64,000 nt of DNA from Terripilifer ovatus (GTDB taxonomy: Bacteria > Pseudomonadota > Alphaproteobacteria > Rhizobiales > Beijerinckiaceae): NCBI GenBank assembly GCA_029222685.1, contig JARHVB010000021.1:62001-126000 (forward strand). Reading direction: 5' to 3'. Positions 47,220-54,495 of the stretch are shown here, one piece after another. Each line of letters opens with the position of its first letter. The first letter of the stretch is position 1. Under the pieces are notes generated by a model, which was given only the letters and a program-made list of their open reading frames with translations, did not search any database and was not told the DNA's origin. Both the position numbers and the translations under genes were made by a program.

Positions 47220-47782
47220 GACGGCTGCTTCGGCACGTTGAGACGAGTGAGGCGATCGCCGCCGGCGATGCTGGCGACATAGGCACAGGCCAGCGCCTTC
47301 AGAATATCTCCGGGCACGAAAATGAAATCGGCGACTGCCGCCTGTCGCAGGCTCATGCCGACTTTCCAGGCGAGGTAGCAGAAGCCCACCGCATGGATAA
47401 CGAGCACGCCGCCGACCAGGGCGGCGGCATAGGCGCGCAGGAACAGATTGCCCGGCCATGTTTTCTGCATGAGCCAGCCGGTAACGTAGGCGCCGGGAAT
47501 CCAGCCGATCAGATAGCCGGCCGTCGGCCCGAAGAAGACGCCGAGGCCGCCGCGCCCGCCAGCCAGCAGTGGGGCGCCGACCGCGACCAGGAGCAGGAAC
47601 AGCAGGACGCTCACTGCGCCACGCCATGGCCCCAGCAGGGCGCCGGCAAGCATGACGCCGAGTGTCTGCAAGGTGATCGGCACGCCGCCGGCAAGCGGAA
47701 TATCGAGCCGGGGGAACAGGCCCATGGCGGCGATCAGAGCGGCGAACAGGCTGATGCGGACGATATCGCGCGTTTCGAACAT
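47216..47782 (-). CDS. bioY: Biotin transporter substrate-binding subunit BioY
   Basis: BioY is the S component that binds biotin in the ECF-type transporter. The 188-aa protein has six hydrophobic helices, with LDIPLAGGVPITLQTLGVMLAGALLGPWRGAVSVLLFLLLVAVGAPLLAGGRGGLGVFFGPTAGYLIG as the characteristic core (G-x-P-T-x-Q-T). The C-terminal F-x-P-G-D-x-x-K segment (FIFVPGDILKALACAYVAS) is typical. ATG 47782 is chosen because upstream residues run into the bioN gene. bioN ends 9 bases before it, and the ligase overlaps its stop. Confidence 0.95.
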   Translation of the reverse strand: MFETRDIVRISLFAALIAAMGLFPRLDIPLAGGVPITLQTLGVMLAGALLGPWRGAVSVLLFLLLVAVGAPLLAGGRGGLGVFFGPTAGYLIGWIPGAYVTGWLMQKTWPGNLFLRAYAAALVGGVLVIHAVGFCYLAWKVGMSLRQAAVADFIFVPGDILKALACAYVASIAGGDRLTRLNVPKQPS

Positions 47783-47790
47783 GAGCAGCC

Positions 47791-48402
47791 CTAGTCCTTG
47801 CTTCGTTTGGTCGAGAAGCCACGCGAATCCAGCGCTTCGGCGACGTGGTCGGCCAATCTTAGGATATCTGCGACAAACGGCGCCAGCAGGCGCAGCGGCG
47901 GCCTCCGGCCGGTGCGGGCGCGCCAGGCCTCGCCGCGCTTCGTCCATTCGTTCAACAGGACCGGCATGAAGCGGATCACCAGGGCCACGGCGAGCGAGAC
48001 CTGGTTTTCATCCACGCCGATGCGGCGCAGCGGCCGCAGCACGGGCGCCAGCGCATCCATCATCTTCAGCATCGGCGTCGTCGCAGTGACGAGATCGGCG
48101 AGCAGGATCATCGCCACAAGCCGTGCGATGGAGGCGATAGCGAGTTCCCAGCCCGACGCATAGGCCTGCAAGGCTCCGATGCCGATGAGGAGCGGCACGA
48201 GTGGAGCGTAGAGACGCAGCCGCGACCAATGGCCGAATATCGTCACGAGGTAGAACGCCAGCACGGCAAGCGTGGCGACGAGCAGGCCGCGCCCATCGTA
48301 GAGCTGCGTGAAGCCGAGGGAGATGACGGCCAGCGCCAGCAGTTTGTGGCCGGCACCGACGCGATGCAGCCAGGTCTTTTGAGTCAGATAGGGCGCGATC
48401 AT
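47791..48402 (-). CDS. bioN: ECF transporter transmembrane component BioN
   Basis: BioN couples the ATPase to BioY in the biotin ECF transporter. The 203-aa EcfT-family protein has about five helices. The coupling motifs A-R-x are seen as GEAWRARTGRRPP and VAEALDSRGFSTKRS, matching the Ala-Arg-Gly motifs that contact the ATPase. The start overlaps the bioM stop by 4 bases (ATGA). Confidence 0.93.
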   Translation of the reverse strand: MIAPYLTQKTWLHRVGAGHKLLALAVISLGFTQLYDGRGLLVATLAVLAFYLVTIFGHWSRLRLYAPLVPLLIGIGALQAYASGWELAIASIARLVAMILLADLVTATTPMLKMMDALAPVLRPLRRIGVDENQVSLAVALVIRFMPVLLNEWTKRGEAWRARTGRRPPLRLLAPFVADILRLADHVAEALDSRGFSTKRSKD

Positions 48403-49115
48403 GGCGCGCGTCCGATGCTGTCGACGCAGCGCTGGCGATAGGCCGCGATCACCTGCGCCGGCGCGCCATCGGCGGCGATCTTGCCGCCGTCGATCCAGAT
48501 GACTCTATCGAAATTGGCGAAGACGTCGAGATCGTGGCTCGCCATGATGACCTGCTGCGGCAGCGCCGCGATCATCTTCATGAACTTCATCCGCGACGGC
48601 AGGTCGAGGCTCGAGAACGGCTCGTCGAGCAGAACCAGCGACGGCATCATCACCAGGATCGCCAGGATACAGAGATGCTGCTTCTGGCCATCCGACAATT
48701 CGCCGACCGACGTATCGGCCCAGTCGGCGCAATCGTGCGCCGCGAGAAAGGCGCGCGCGGCGACATCGGCCTGTTTCGAATTCATGCCGGTGCAGCGCAG
48801 GCCGAAGGCGAGTTCTTCCGCGCCGGTGGGAAACACGATCTGATGTTCGGGATTCTGGAAGATGAAGCCGACCTTGCCGGGCAGGCTGGCGCGCTGCGCC
48901 TTCGTCTCGAGGCCGTGTACCACGATGGCGCCGGCATCCGGCAGCAGCAAGCCGTTGATGAGCCGCAGCAGCGAGCTTTTGCCGGCGCCGTTGTCGCCGA
49001 TCAGGCCGACGCGCAGCTCGGCAATATCGAGCGACAGGCCAGCGAACAGCGGGCGGTCCTGCCGTGCGAGCGAGACGCCGCTGAGAACGATGTTCCTGTC
49101 GCCAGGCTGGGTCAT
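48399..49115 (-). CDS. bioM: Biotin ECF transporter ATPase BioM
   Basis: BioM is the ATPase of the BioMNY biotin importer. The 238-aa ABC protein has Walker A GDNGAGKSSLL (residues 40-50), the Q-loop FIFQNPEHQIVFP, the signature LSDGQKQHL, Walker B LVLLDEPFSSLD and the H-loop MASHDLD. It is the first gene of the minus-strand operon. I looked for a BioR-type box (TTATMKATAA pattern) in the 180-base gap upstream and saw none. Confidence 0.94.
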   Translation of the reverse strand: MTQPGDRNIVLSGVSLARQDRPLFAGLSLDIAELRVGLIGDNGAGKSSLLRLINGLLLPDAGAIVVHGLETKAQRASLPGKVGFIFQNPEHQIVFPTGAEELAFGLRCTGMNSKQADVAARAFLAAHDCADWADTSVGELSDGQKQHLCILAILVMMPSLVLLDEPFSSLDLPSRMKFMKMIAALPQQVIMASHDLDVFANFDRVIWIDGGKIAADGAPAQVIAAYRQRCVDSIGRAP

Positions 49116-49294
49116 TATGCTCGCGAACCGAATAAAGGCCGCCGGACCATGGCGGAGCCGCGATCTTTAGCAAGGCTTCGGCCACACCGCAAAGGCGGCC
49201 GCGGCAGCCCCTTGCCAGCGCCGGCCGGCGATTGCATGATCGCGCCATGGCGGCAGCGGCATGTCGCGCGGGATAAGGGAGGAGAGGAAACGGA

Positions 49295-50137
49295 ATGCTG
49301 GAGTTTCGCAGGCTGTCGAAACATACCGGAGTTGAAGCCATCGGCGTCGATCTAAAAAGCCGCCTCGACGACGATACGAAACACGAATTATATCGGGCCT
49401 TCGTCGATCATTGCGTGATCCTGTTCCGCAATCAGACGCTGAGCGAGACCGAACTGGTCGAGGCGACGCGCAATTTCGGCAAGGTGCCGGATTATGTCCG
49501 CCCCAAGGCGCTGCAGGCGAGCGGCCAGGCGAAGCTGCCGACGCAGATCATGCTCATCACCAATATTCGCGAAGACGGCAAGCCGATCGGCGCCCTGCCC
49601 GACGGCGAGATGTGGTTTCACCACGACATGATCCACACGCCGCTGCCGCACAAGGCGACCTTGCTCTATTCGGTGCAGATCCCGACCCACGGCGGCAATA
49701 CGCGCTTCTCCAACCTGTTCGCCGCCTATGACGCCTTGCCCGACGACCTGAAGCATTTCCTCGAAGGCAAGAAGGCGCGCAACACGTTTCGCTACAACAG
49801 CGCTACCCGCGATGATGACAAGGCGCTGAAGGCTGTGAGCGAAGCGGTGCATCCCGTCGTCGTCACCCATGAAGACACCGGCCGCAAGGCGCTTTACGTC
49901 GACCGGCTGATGACGCACCGGATCCTCGACATTGCGCAGGACGAGAGCGACACGGTGCTCGAACACCTGTTCGACCATGTGGAGAAGCCAGAGTTCATCT
50001 ACGATCATCAATGGCGGCCCGGCGATGTGGTAATGTGGGACAACCGCTCGTCGATCCACGCGCGGGAAGATTTTCCCGCCGACCAGATCCGCCTGATGTG
50101 GCGCACCAATGTCGCGGGCACGAGCGTGCCGGCTTAG
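49295..50137 (+). CDS. TauD/TfdA-family Fe(II)/2-oxoglutarate dioxygenase
   Basis: The 280-aa protein has the 2-His-1-Asp iron facial triad: MWFHHDMIHT (HxD, near residue 108) and the distal His in WDNRSSIHARED, followed by the 2-oxoglutarate Arg region IRLMWRTNV. The N-terminal GVEAIGVDLKSRLDDDTKHELYRAFVDHCVILFRNQ is typical. The family oxidises taurine, 2,4-D and many other small acids; the substrate here is unknown. GGGAGGAG lies upstream of the ATG. It is divergent from bioM and stands alone. Confidence 0.92.
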   Translation: MLEFRRLSKHTGVEAIGVDLKSRLDDDTKHELYRAFVDHCVILFRNQTLSETELVEATRNFGKVPDYVRPKALQASGQAKLPTQIMLITNIREDGKPIGALPDGEMWFHHDMIHTPLPHKATLLYSVQIPTHGGNTRFSNLFAAYDALPDDLKHFLEGKKARNTFRYNSATRDDDKALKAVSEAVHPVVVTHEDTGRKALYVDRLMTHRILDIAQDESDTVLEHLFDHVEKPEFIYDHQWRPGDVVMWDNRSSIHAREDFPADQIRLMWRTNVAGTSVPA

Positions 50138-50172
50138 CAAAGCAAGACGTATCGGCCGTTTCAATTTGCAAC

Positions 50173-50230
50173 GAAGCCCTCATCCTGAGGAGCGCTCATA
50201 GGGCGCGTCTCGAAGGACGAGGGCGTCAGG
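50173..50230 (+). repeat. Interspersed repeat family A, copy 6
   Basis: GAAGCCCTCATCCTGAGGAG to GTCTCGAAGGACGAGGGCGTCAGG, 36 bases past the dioxygenase stop. It is paired in inverse orientation with copy 7 across 78 bases. Confidence 0.9.
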
Positions 50231-50308
50231 CCGAAGCCTAAGATACACTGTGCCGTAGACACTTCTTGATATAAGCAGATGCAATGCCTGATTTTCCAAA
50301 TCGCATAA

Positions 50309-50370
50309 CGCCCCCGTCCTTCGAGACGCAGCGCTTTGCGCTGCTCCTCAGGATGAGGGCTTCTGGTGGG
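50309..50370 (-). repeat. Interspersed repeat family A, copy 7
   Basis: CGCCCCCGTCCTTCGAGACG, hairpin GCAGCGCTTTGCGCTGC, then CTCAGGATGAGGGCTTCTGG. It lies 34 bases before the quinone oxidoreductase start and must sit within its promoter or leader. Confidence 0.9.
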
Positions 50371-50403
50371 TTTGTATAAACGCAATAGACGAGGACAAAA
50401 CAC

Positions 50404-51387
50404 ATGCTCGCTGGATGGTATGAACAATGTGGGCCGGCCGATGCGGTGATCCGCACCGGCGAGATGGACAAGCCTGTCGCCGGGCACGGCGAGGTTCTCA
50501 TTCGCGTGCATGCGTCGGGCATCAACCCGTCCGACTACAAGCGTCGCGGCAATGTCAAAGTGCCCATCGAGTTTCCGCGCGTGGTGCCGCATTCCGACGG
50601 CGCCGGCGTGATCGAAGCGATCGGCGCCGGCGTTACCGGCTTTCACGTCGGCGACCGCGTGTGGATGTTCAACGCGCAGTGGGCGCGCGCCATGGGGTCG
50701 GCGGCCGAATATATCGCGCTGCCGGCGTCGCTGGTGCGGCCGCTGCCGGATGCACTCTCGTTCATCGAAGGCGCATGTCTCGGCATTCCGGCGATGACCG
50801 CCTATCACGCGATCTTCCGTGACGGACCAGTGAAAGGCCAGACGATCTATGTGCCGGCCGCGACCGGCCGGGTCGGCGCCTATGCGATCCAGTTCGCGAA
50901 ATGGGGCGGCGCGCGCGTGATCGCCAGCACCGGCTCGGCGAAGAATTTCGATATCGTCAAAAGCCTTGGGGCAGAGGTGGTTCTCGACCGCAAGAGCGAC
51001 GACCTGAAAGGCCGAATCCTGAAGGAGACCGGCGATCATGGCGTCGACAGGATCATCGATGTCGACTTCGGCAACACGATAGAATTCGACGAGCAGATCA
51101 TCGCCGAGGGCGGCGCCATCGTCTCCTATGGCGCGGCGGCGCCCGGCAAGGCGGCCGTGACTCTGTCACCGCGGCGGGCGCGCAACATGTCGATCCATTT
51201 CATCTTCATCTATCTGCTGAACGAGGCGCAGAAGATTTCCGTGTGCGATGGCATTCTGCATGCGGTTGCCGAGAACGCCCTGCAGCACCGCATCGCCGGC
51301 ACGCTGCCGCTGAACGAGCTGGCGCGAGCCCACCGGGAAGCGGAGACGCAATCGGGCACGGGGCATATGGTGGTGACGATCGACTGA
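50404..51387 (+). CDS. NADPH:quinone oxidoreductase-like zinc-free MDR protein
   Basis: The 327-aa medium-chain reductase/dehydrogenase has VLIRVHASGINPSDYKRRG, PHSDGAGVIEAIGAGVTGFHVGDRVW, and the nucleotide-binding segment IYVPAATGRVGAYAIQFAKWGGARVIAS, where the usual AxGxVGxxA is slightly altered. No structural zinc-binding Cys cluster is present, which places it with quinone oxidoreductase-like enzymes. It reduces a quinone or enone with NADPH; the substrate is unknown. A family A repeat occupies most of the upstream 100 bases. Confidence 0.9.
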   Translation: MLAGWYEQCGPADAVIRTGEMDKPVAGHGEVLIRVHASGINPSDYKRRGNVKVPIEFPRVVPHSDGAGVIEAIGAGVTGFHVGDRVWMFNAQWARAMGSAAEYIALPASLVRPLPDALSFIEGACLGIPAMTAYHAIFRDGPVKGQTIYVPAATGRVGAYAIQFAKWGGARVIASTGSAKNFDIVKSLGAEVVLDRKSDDLKGRILKETGDHGVDRIIDVDFGNTIEFDEQIIAEGGAIVSYGAAAPGKAAVTLSPRRARNMSIHFIFIYLLNEAQKISVCDGILHAVAENALQHRIAGTLPLNELARAHREAETQSGTGHMVVTID

Positions 51388-51420
51388 ACGACGCTTCGGA
51401 GCCCGGCCGAAAGTACCTCC

Positions 51421-51558
51421 GTCATCCCCGACGCGCGAAGCGCGAGCGGGGATCCAGGAGTCAAGGGCGAAAGATTTGGGCGAAGACTTGCGCAAAAACT
51501 TGGGGCTACCACGTTGCCCCTGGATTCCCGCTCGCGCCTTCGGCGCGTCGGGAATGAC
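51421..51558. repeat. Long imperfect palindromic repeat, family B
   Basis: GTCATCCCCGACGCGCGAAG and GGAATGAC ends form an imperfect inverted repeat over 138 bp, with arms GATCCAGGAG and CCTGGATTCC inside. It is related to the interior of the 30054-30249 element. It lies 33 bases past the oxidoreductase stop. Confidence 0.8.
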
Positions 51559-51578
51559 ACGCCTGCGATGTGCTCTTC

Positions 51579-52283
51579 CTACGCCCGCAACTGGCGCCTC
51601 GCCTTGCGGACCAGATAGTCGAAGTTGATCTTGTGCTGCTCGGGGCGGCCGATCTTGTCGTTGAGCTTCATCACGTCCGCGCGCGGGAATTCATCGCCGA
51701 CGGAGCCGGTGGATTCGGCGAGGATCTGAATCTGCGCCGCATTCTCCAGCATGATTGTGAGGATGACGCATTCCTCGATCGTGCCGCCGGTGGTGGCGAC
51801 GCCGTGGTTCTTCAGGAAGGCGGCCTTGTGGCTTCCCAGCGCCCTGGCGACGCCGGCGCCCATTTCCTTCGAGCGGATGAGATCGATGGTGTCGCGGTAG
51901 ACGCCGATACCGTCGGCGAAGGCGGCACTCGGCTGGCTCAGCATGCGCAGCGGCCGGTCGGTGGCGGAGACGGCGACCGCATGGGTCGGATGGGCGTGGA
52001 TGACCGAGTTCACATCGGGACGGACACGGAAGATTTCGGAATGGATGTAGACCTCGCTGTGGCGCGGGCCGCCGCCGGCGATCTTCTCGCCCTCGATGTT
52101 GCACGTGACGATATTGTCCATCGTCATTTCATCGAAACCGAAGCTGTGCGGCTTCATGTAGAACAGGTTCGGCTCGCCCGGCACGCGCACGGACACGTGG
52201 CCGCGGGTGAAATCGGCGAGACCGTTGGCTTCGAGAACAAGTCCGGCGTCGATGAGCTTTTGCTTGGCTTCGTCTTTTGTCAT
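51579..52283 (-). CDS. Class II aldolase/adducin-family protein
   Basis: The 234-aa protein belongs to the zinc aldolase fold of L-fuculose-phosphate aldolase: TRGHVSVRV, then the zinc His residues in SVIHAHPTHAVAV and FLKNHGVATTGGTIEECV. RHSEVYIHSEIFRV is the usual segment before HAHPTH. It is expected to cleave or decarboxylate a small phosphorylated or free acid; the substrate is unknown. ATG 52283 follows GGGAGGAAAAATC. A TTGT-CT-ACAA palindrome lies at 52467-52476, about 190 bases upstream. Confidence 0.88.
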   Translation of the reverse strand: MTKDEAKQKLIDAGLVLEANGLADFTRGHVSVRVPGEPNLFYMKPHSFGFDEMTMDNIVTCNIEGEKIAGGGPRHSEVYIHSEIFRVRPDVNSVIHAHPTHAVAVSATDRPLRMLSQPSAAFADGIGVYRDTIDLIRSKEMGAGVARALGSHKAAFLKNHGVATTGGTIEECVILTIMLENAAQIQILAESTGSVGDEFPRADVMKLNDKIGRPEQHKINFDYLVRKARRQLRA

Positions 52284-52578
52284 GATTTTTCCTCCCGTAT
52301 CTGGCGCGATCAGTCTGCGCCTGCTCGTCGCGCATTTGGTTGGCGGATGCAAGAGGGGGGCAGTCGGCAATGAGCAGCAGGCGGTCAGCCTGGAAAAGCT
52401 CCGCGCTGCCGGCCGCCATCGAGAAATCAGCAGCTTTTCCCTCGCAATCCACTGCTTTTCCCAGGTTTGTCTACAAGCTTATGCACAAGCATGGCTGACG
52501 TGCTTTTGCGGTCCGATCGCAGTTGATGCGGAACCCTCATTCCAATAAGGCTAACGCTTTGCCAAGCGGAGGAAAAAC

Positions 52579-53106
52579 ATGTCGATTTCGCTTCACGAGG
52601 CCTCGGTACCGGTTTTCGTCCAGTTGCTGACCGGCGTCTCGGCCCTGATGGACAAACTCAACGAACAGGCGGCCGCCAAGAAGATCGATCCAGCGCTGTT
52701 TTTGAGCGAGCGCCTCTATCCCAACATGTTCGTCTATTCGCGCCAGGTGCAGGCGATGTGCGACTGGGCGGCCAACACCACCGCGTGGCTGGCCGGCGTC
52801 GAGCCGCCGAAACACGCCAATGACGAAAAGACCGTCGCCGACTGGCAGGCGCGCATCAAGCGCACGATCGATTTCATCAGTTCGGTCAGCGCCGACGCCG
52901 TCAACAGCGGCGAGACCAAGGACATTATTTATCCGGCCGGCGGCGGCACCCGCAAAATGCAGGGCAAGGATTTCCTGCTGCACCAGGCGCTGCCGCAGTT
53001 CTATTTCCACGTCACGACGGCCTATGACATTTTGCGCGCCCGCGGCATCGACTGCGGCAAGCGCGATTTCATGGGGCCGGTGCCGCGTATGACGCAACTG
53101 ACCTGA
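52579..53106 (+). CDS. DUF1993 (DinB-like) family protein
   Basis: The 175-aa protein matches the DUF1993 family: SISLHEASVPVFVQLLTGVSALMDKLNEQ at the N-terminus, LSERLYPNMFVYSRQVQAMCDWA in the middle, and a C-terminal FLLHQALPQFYFHVTTAYDILRARGIDCGKRDFMG. It is an all-helical DinB-like fold; some relatives bind metal through His residues, and the function is not known. AGCGGAGG precedes the ATG. A RidA protein follows 33 bases later. A paralogue with the same layout is at 62573-63079. Confidence 0.88.
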   Translation: MSISLHEASVPVFVQLLTGVSALMDKLNEQAAAKKIDPALFLSERLYPNMFVYSRQVQAMCDWAANTTAWLAGVEPPKHANDEKTVADWQARIKRTIDFISSVSADAVNSGETKDIIYPAGGGTRKMQGKDFLLHQALPQFYFHVTTAYDILRARGIDCGKRDFMGPVPRMTQLT

Positions 53107-53139
53107 AATTTAGTCAAAGACAGCAACAAGGGAAGCAGA

Positions 53140-53490
53140 ATGTCGATTCAGCGTATCGAAGCCGGCCCGCGCATGAGCAAGGCCGTCGTGCACGGCGACA
53201 CCGTCTATCTGGCCGGCCAGGTCGCGGATGCCGCCAAGGGAAAGAGCGTCGGCGAGCAGACAAAAGAGATCCTGTCGATCATCGACGGCCTGCTGGCGAA
53301 GGCCGGCACCGACAAGACGAAACTGCTGTCGGCCAACATCTGGCTGGCGGATATTTCCACCTTCGCCGAGATGAACGCACAGTGGGACGCCTGGATCGTC
53401 GCCGGCGAGACACCGGCCCGCGCCACGGTGGAAGCCAAACTGGCGGCGCCGGACTACAAAGTTGAAATCATGGTCGTCGCTGCGAAGTAA
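53140..53490 (+). CDS. RidA-family protein
   Basis: The 116-aa protein belongs to the RidA/YjgF/UK114 family, which hydrolyses reactive enamine/imine intermediates from PLP enzymes. It has VVHGDTVYLAGQVA, LLSANIWLADISTFAEMNAQWDAWI, and GETPARATVEAKLAAPDYKVEIMVVA, with the conserved Arg in the PARATV motif. It follows the DUF1993 gene closely and is probably in the same transcript. A terminator lies just downstream. Confidence 0.93.
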   Translation: MSIQRIEAGPRMSKAVVHGDTVYLAGQVADAAKGKSVGEQTKEILSIIDGLLAKAGTDKTKLLSANIWLADISTFAEMNAQWDAWIVAGETPARATVEAKLAAPDYKVEIMVVAAK

Positions 53491-53510
53491 GCGATTTCAC
53501 GGAAGGGTCG

Positions 53511-53543
53511 ACAGCCGCAACGCGCAAGCGCTGCGGCTGTTTT
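53511..53543 (+). terminator. Intrinsic terminator after RidA
   Basis: ACAGCCGCA (53511-53519) pairs with TGCGGCTGT (53532-53540), with inner GCGC/GCGC pairing, followed by TTTTGCTTT. It separates the RidA gene from the convergent exporter gene. Confidence 0.85.
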
Positions 53544-53546
53544 GCT

Positions 53547-54410
53547 TTATCCGGCGAACTTTCGCGAACCCGCCACGCAGAAGACGACGGCGACGGTGAC
53601 CGCCAGCATCATCCACGTCACCGGCTCGTGCAGCAGCGCTGCCGCAAGTGCGAGACCGAAGAACGGCTGCAGCAATTGCAACTGGCCGACAGCCGCGATG
53701 CCGCCCAGGGCAAGGCCGCGATACCAGAAGATGAAGCCGATCAGCATGCTGAAGAGCGACACGTAACCAAGGCCGAGCCAGGCCGGCAAGGCGATGCCCG
53801 AAAAGCTCGCTGGCCTGTAGACAATCGACAGCGCGATCATCACCGGCAGCGACAGCACAAGCGCCCAGGAAATCACCTGCCAGCCACCCAATGTGCGCGA
53901 CAGCCTGGCGCCTTCGGCATAGCCTAGGCCGCAGACCACGATGGCCGCGAGCATCAGGGCATCGCCAACGGGAGAAGCCGTAAGCCCCTGCGCGAAGGCG
54001 AAGCCCGCCATCAAGACGCTGCCAAGCGCGGAGAACAGCCAGAACGCCGGCTTTGGCCGCTCACCGCCGCGCAATACGCCGAAGATCGCCGTTGAAGAGG
54101 GCAGCAGGCCGACAAAGACGATCGAATGCGCCGAGGTGACATGCTGGAGCGCCAGCGCCGTCAGCAATGGAAAACCGACGACGACACCGCAGGCGACGAT
54201 GAGGAGCGAGAGCAGATCGCCGCGCAAGGGACGCTTCTGCCGGAACGCCAGGAGCAGGCAGACCGCCAGCATGCCGGCGATCGCGGCGCGGGCGACCGTC
54301 AGAAACACCGGCTCGAACTGCATCACCGCCATGCGCGTGGCCACCAGCGATCCGCTGAAAATCACCACGCCGATGAATCCGCTGATCCATCCGCCCGCCG
54401 CCCGGTCCAT
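53547..54410 (-). CDS. EamA/DMT-family exporter
   Basis: The 287-aa membrane protein has about ten helices in two EamA repeats (GFIGVVIFSGSLVATRMAV and the later GDALMLAAIVVCGLGYAEG, ending FGLALAAALLHEPVTWMMLAVTVAVVFCVAG). EamA proteins export amino acids or other metabolites. ATG 54410 is six bases after an AGGAG, and ATG 54416 directly adjoins it. It is divergent from a MocR-type regulator, 85 bases away, which probably controls it. Substrate unknown. Confidence 0.88.
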   Translation of the reverse strand: MDRAAGGWISGFIGVVIFSGSLVATRMAVMQFEPVFLTVARAAIAGMLAVCLLLAFRQKRPLRGDLLSLLIVACGVVVGFPLLTALALQHVTSAHSIVFVGLLPSSTAIFGVLRGGERPKPAFWLFSALGSVLMAGFAFAQGLTASPVGDALMLAAIVVCGLGYAEGARLSRTLGGWQVISWALVLSLPVMIALSIVYRPASFSGIALPAWLGLGYVSLFSMLIGFIFWYRGLALGGIAAVGQLQLLQPFFGLALAAALLHEPVTWMMLAVTVAVVFCVAGSRKFAG

Positions 54411-54476
54411 CTCCATCTCCTCTGTCAACGGAACCTTGTCGATGCCGGCGACTGGCAATTCCAGACACAATTCTGT

Positions 54477-54494
54477 ACAGTTTGGCCAAACTGT
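54477..54494. promoter_or_regulatory. 18-bp perfect palindrome upstream of the MocR gene
   Basis: ACAGTTTGGCCAAACTGT is a perfect palindrome that ends two bases before ATG 54496 and lies in the divergent gap to the EamA exporter. A second small palindrome CTGTACAG (54473-54480) overlaps its left side. Likely operator for the MocR protein. Confidence 0.6.
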
Positions 54495-54495
54495 T

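Noticed and set aside
49116..49294. BioR operator upstream of bioM
   Set aside because: Searched for the TTATMKATAA pattern in the interval; only unrelated TTATG and AATAAA strings occur.
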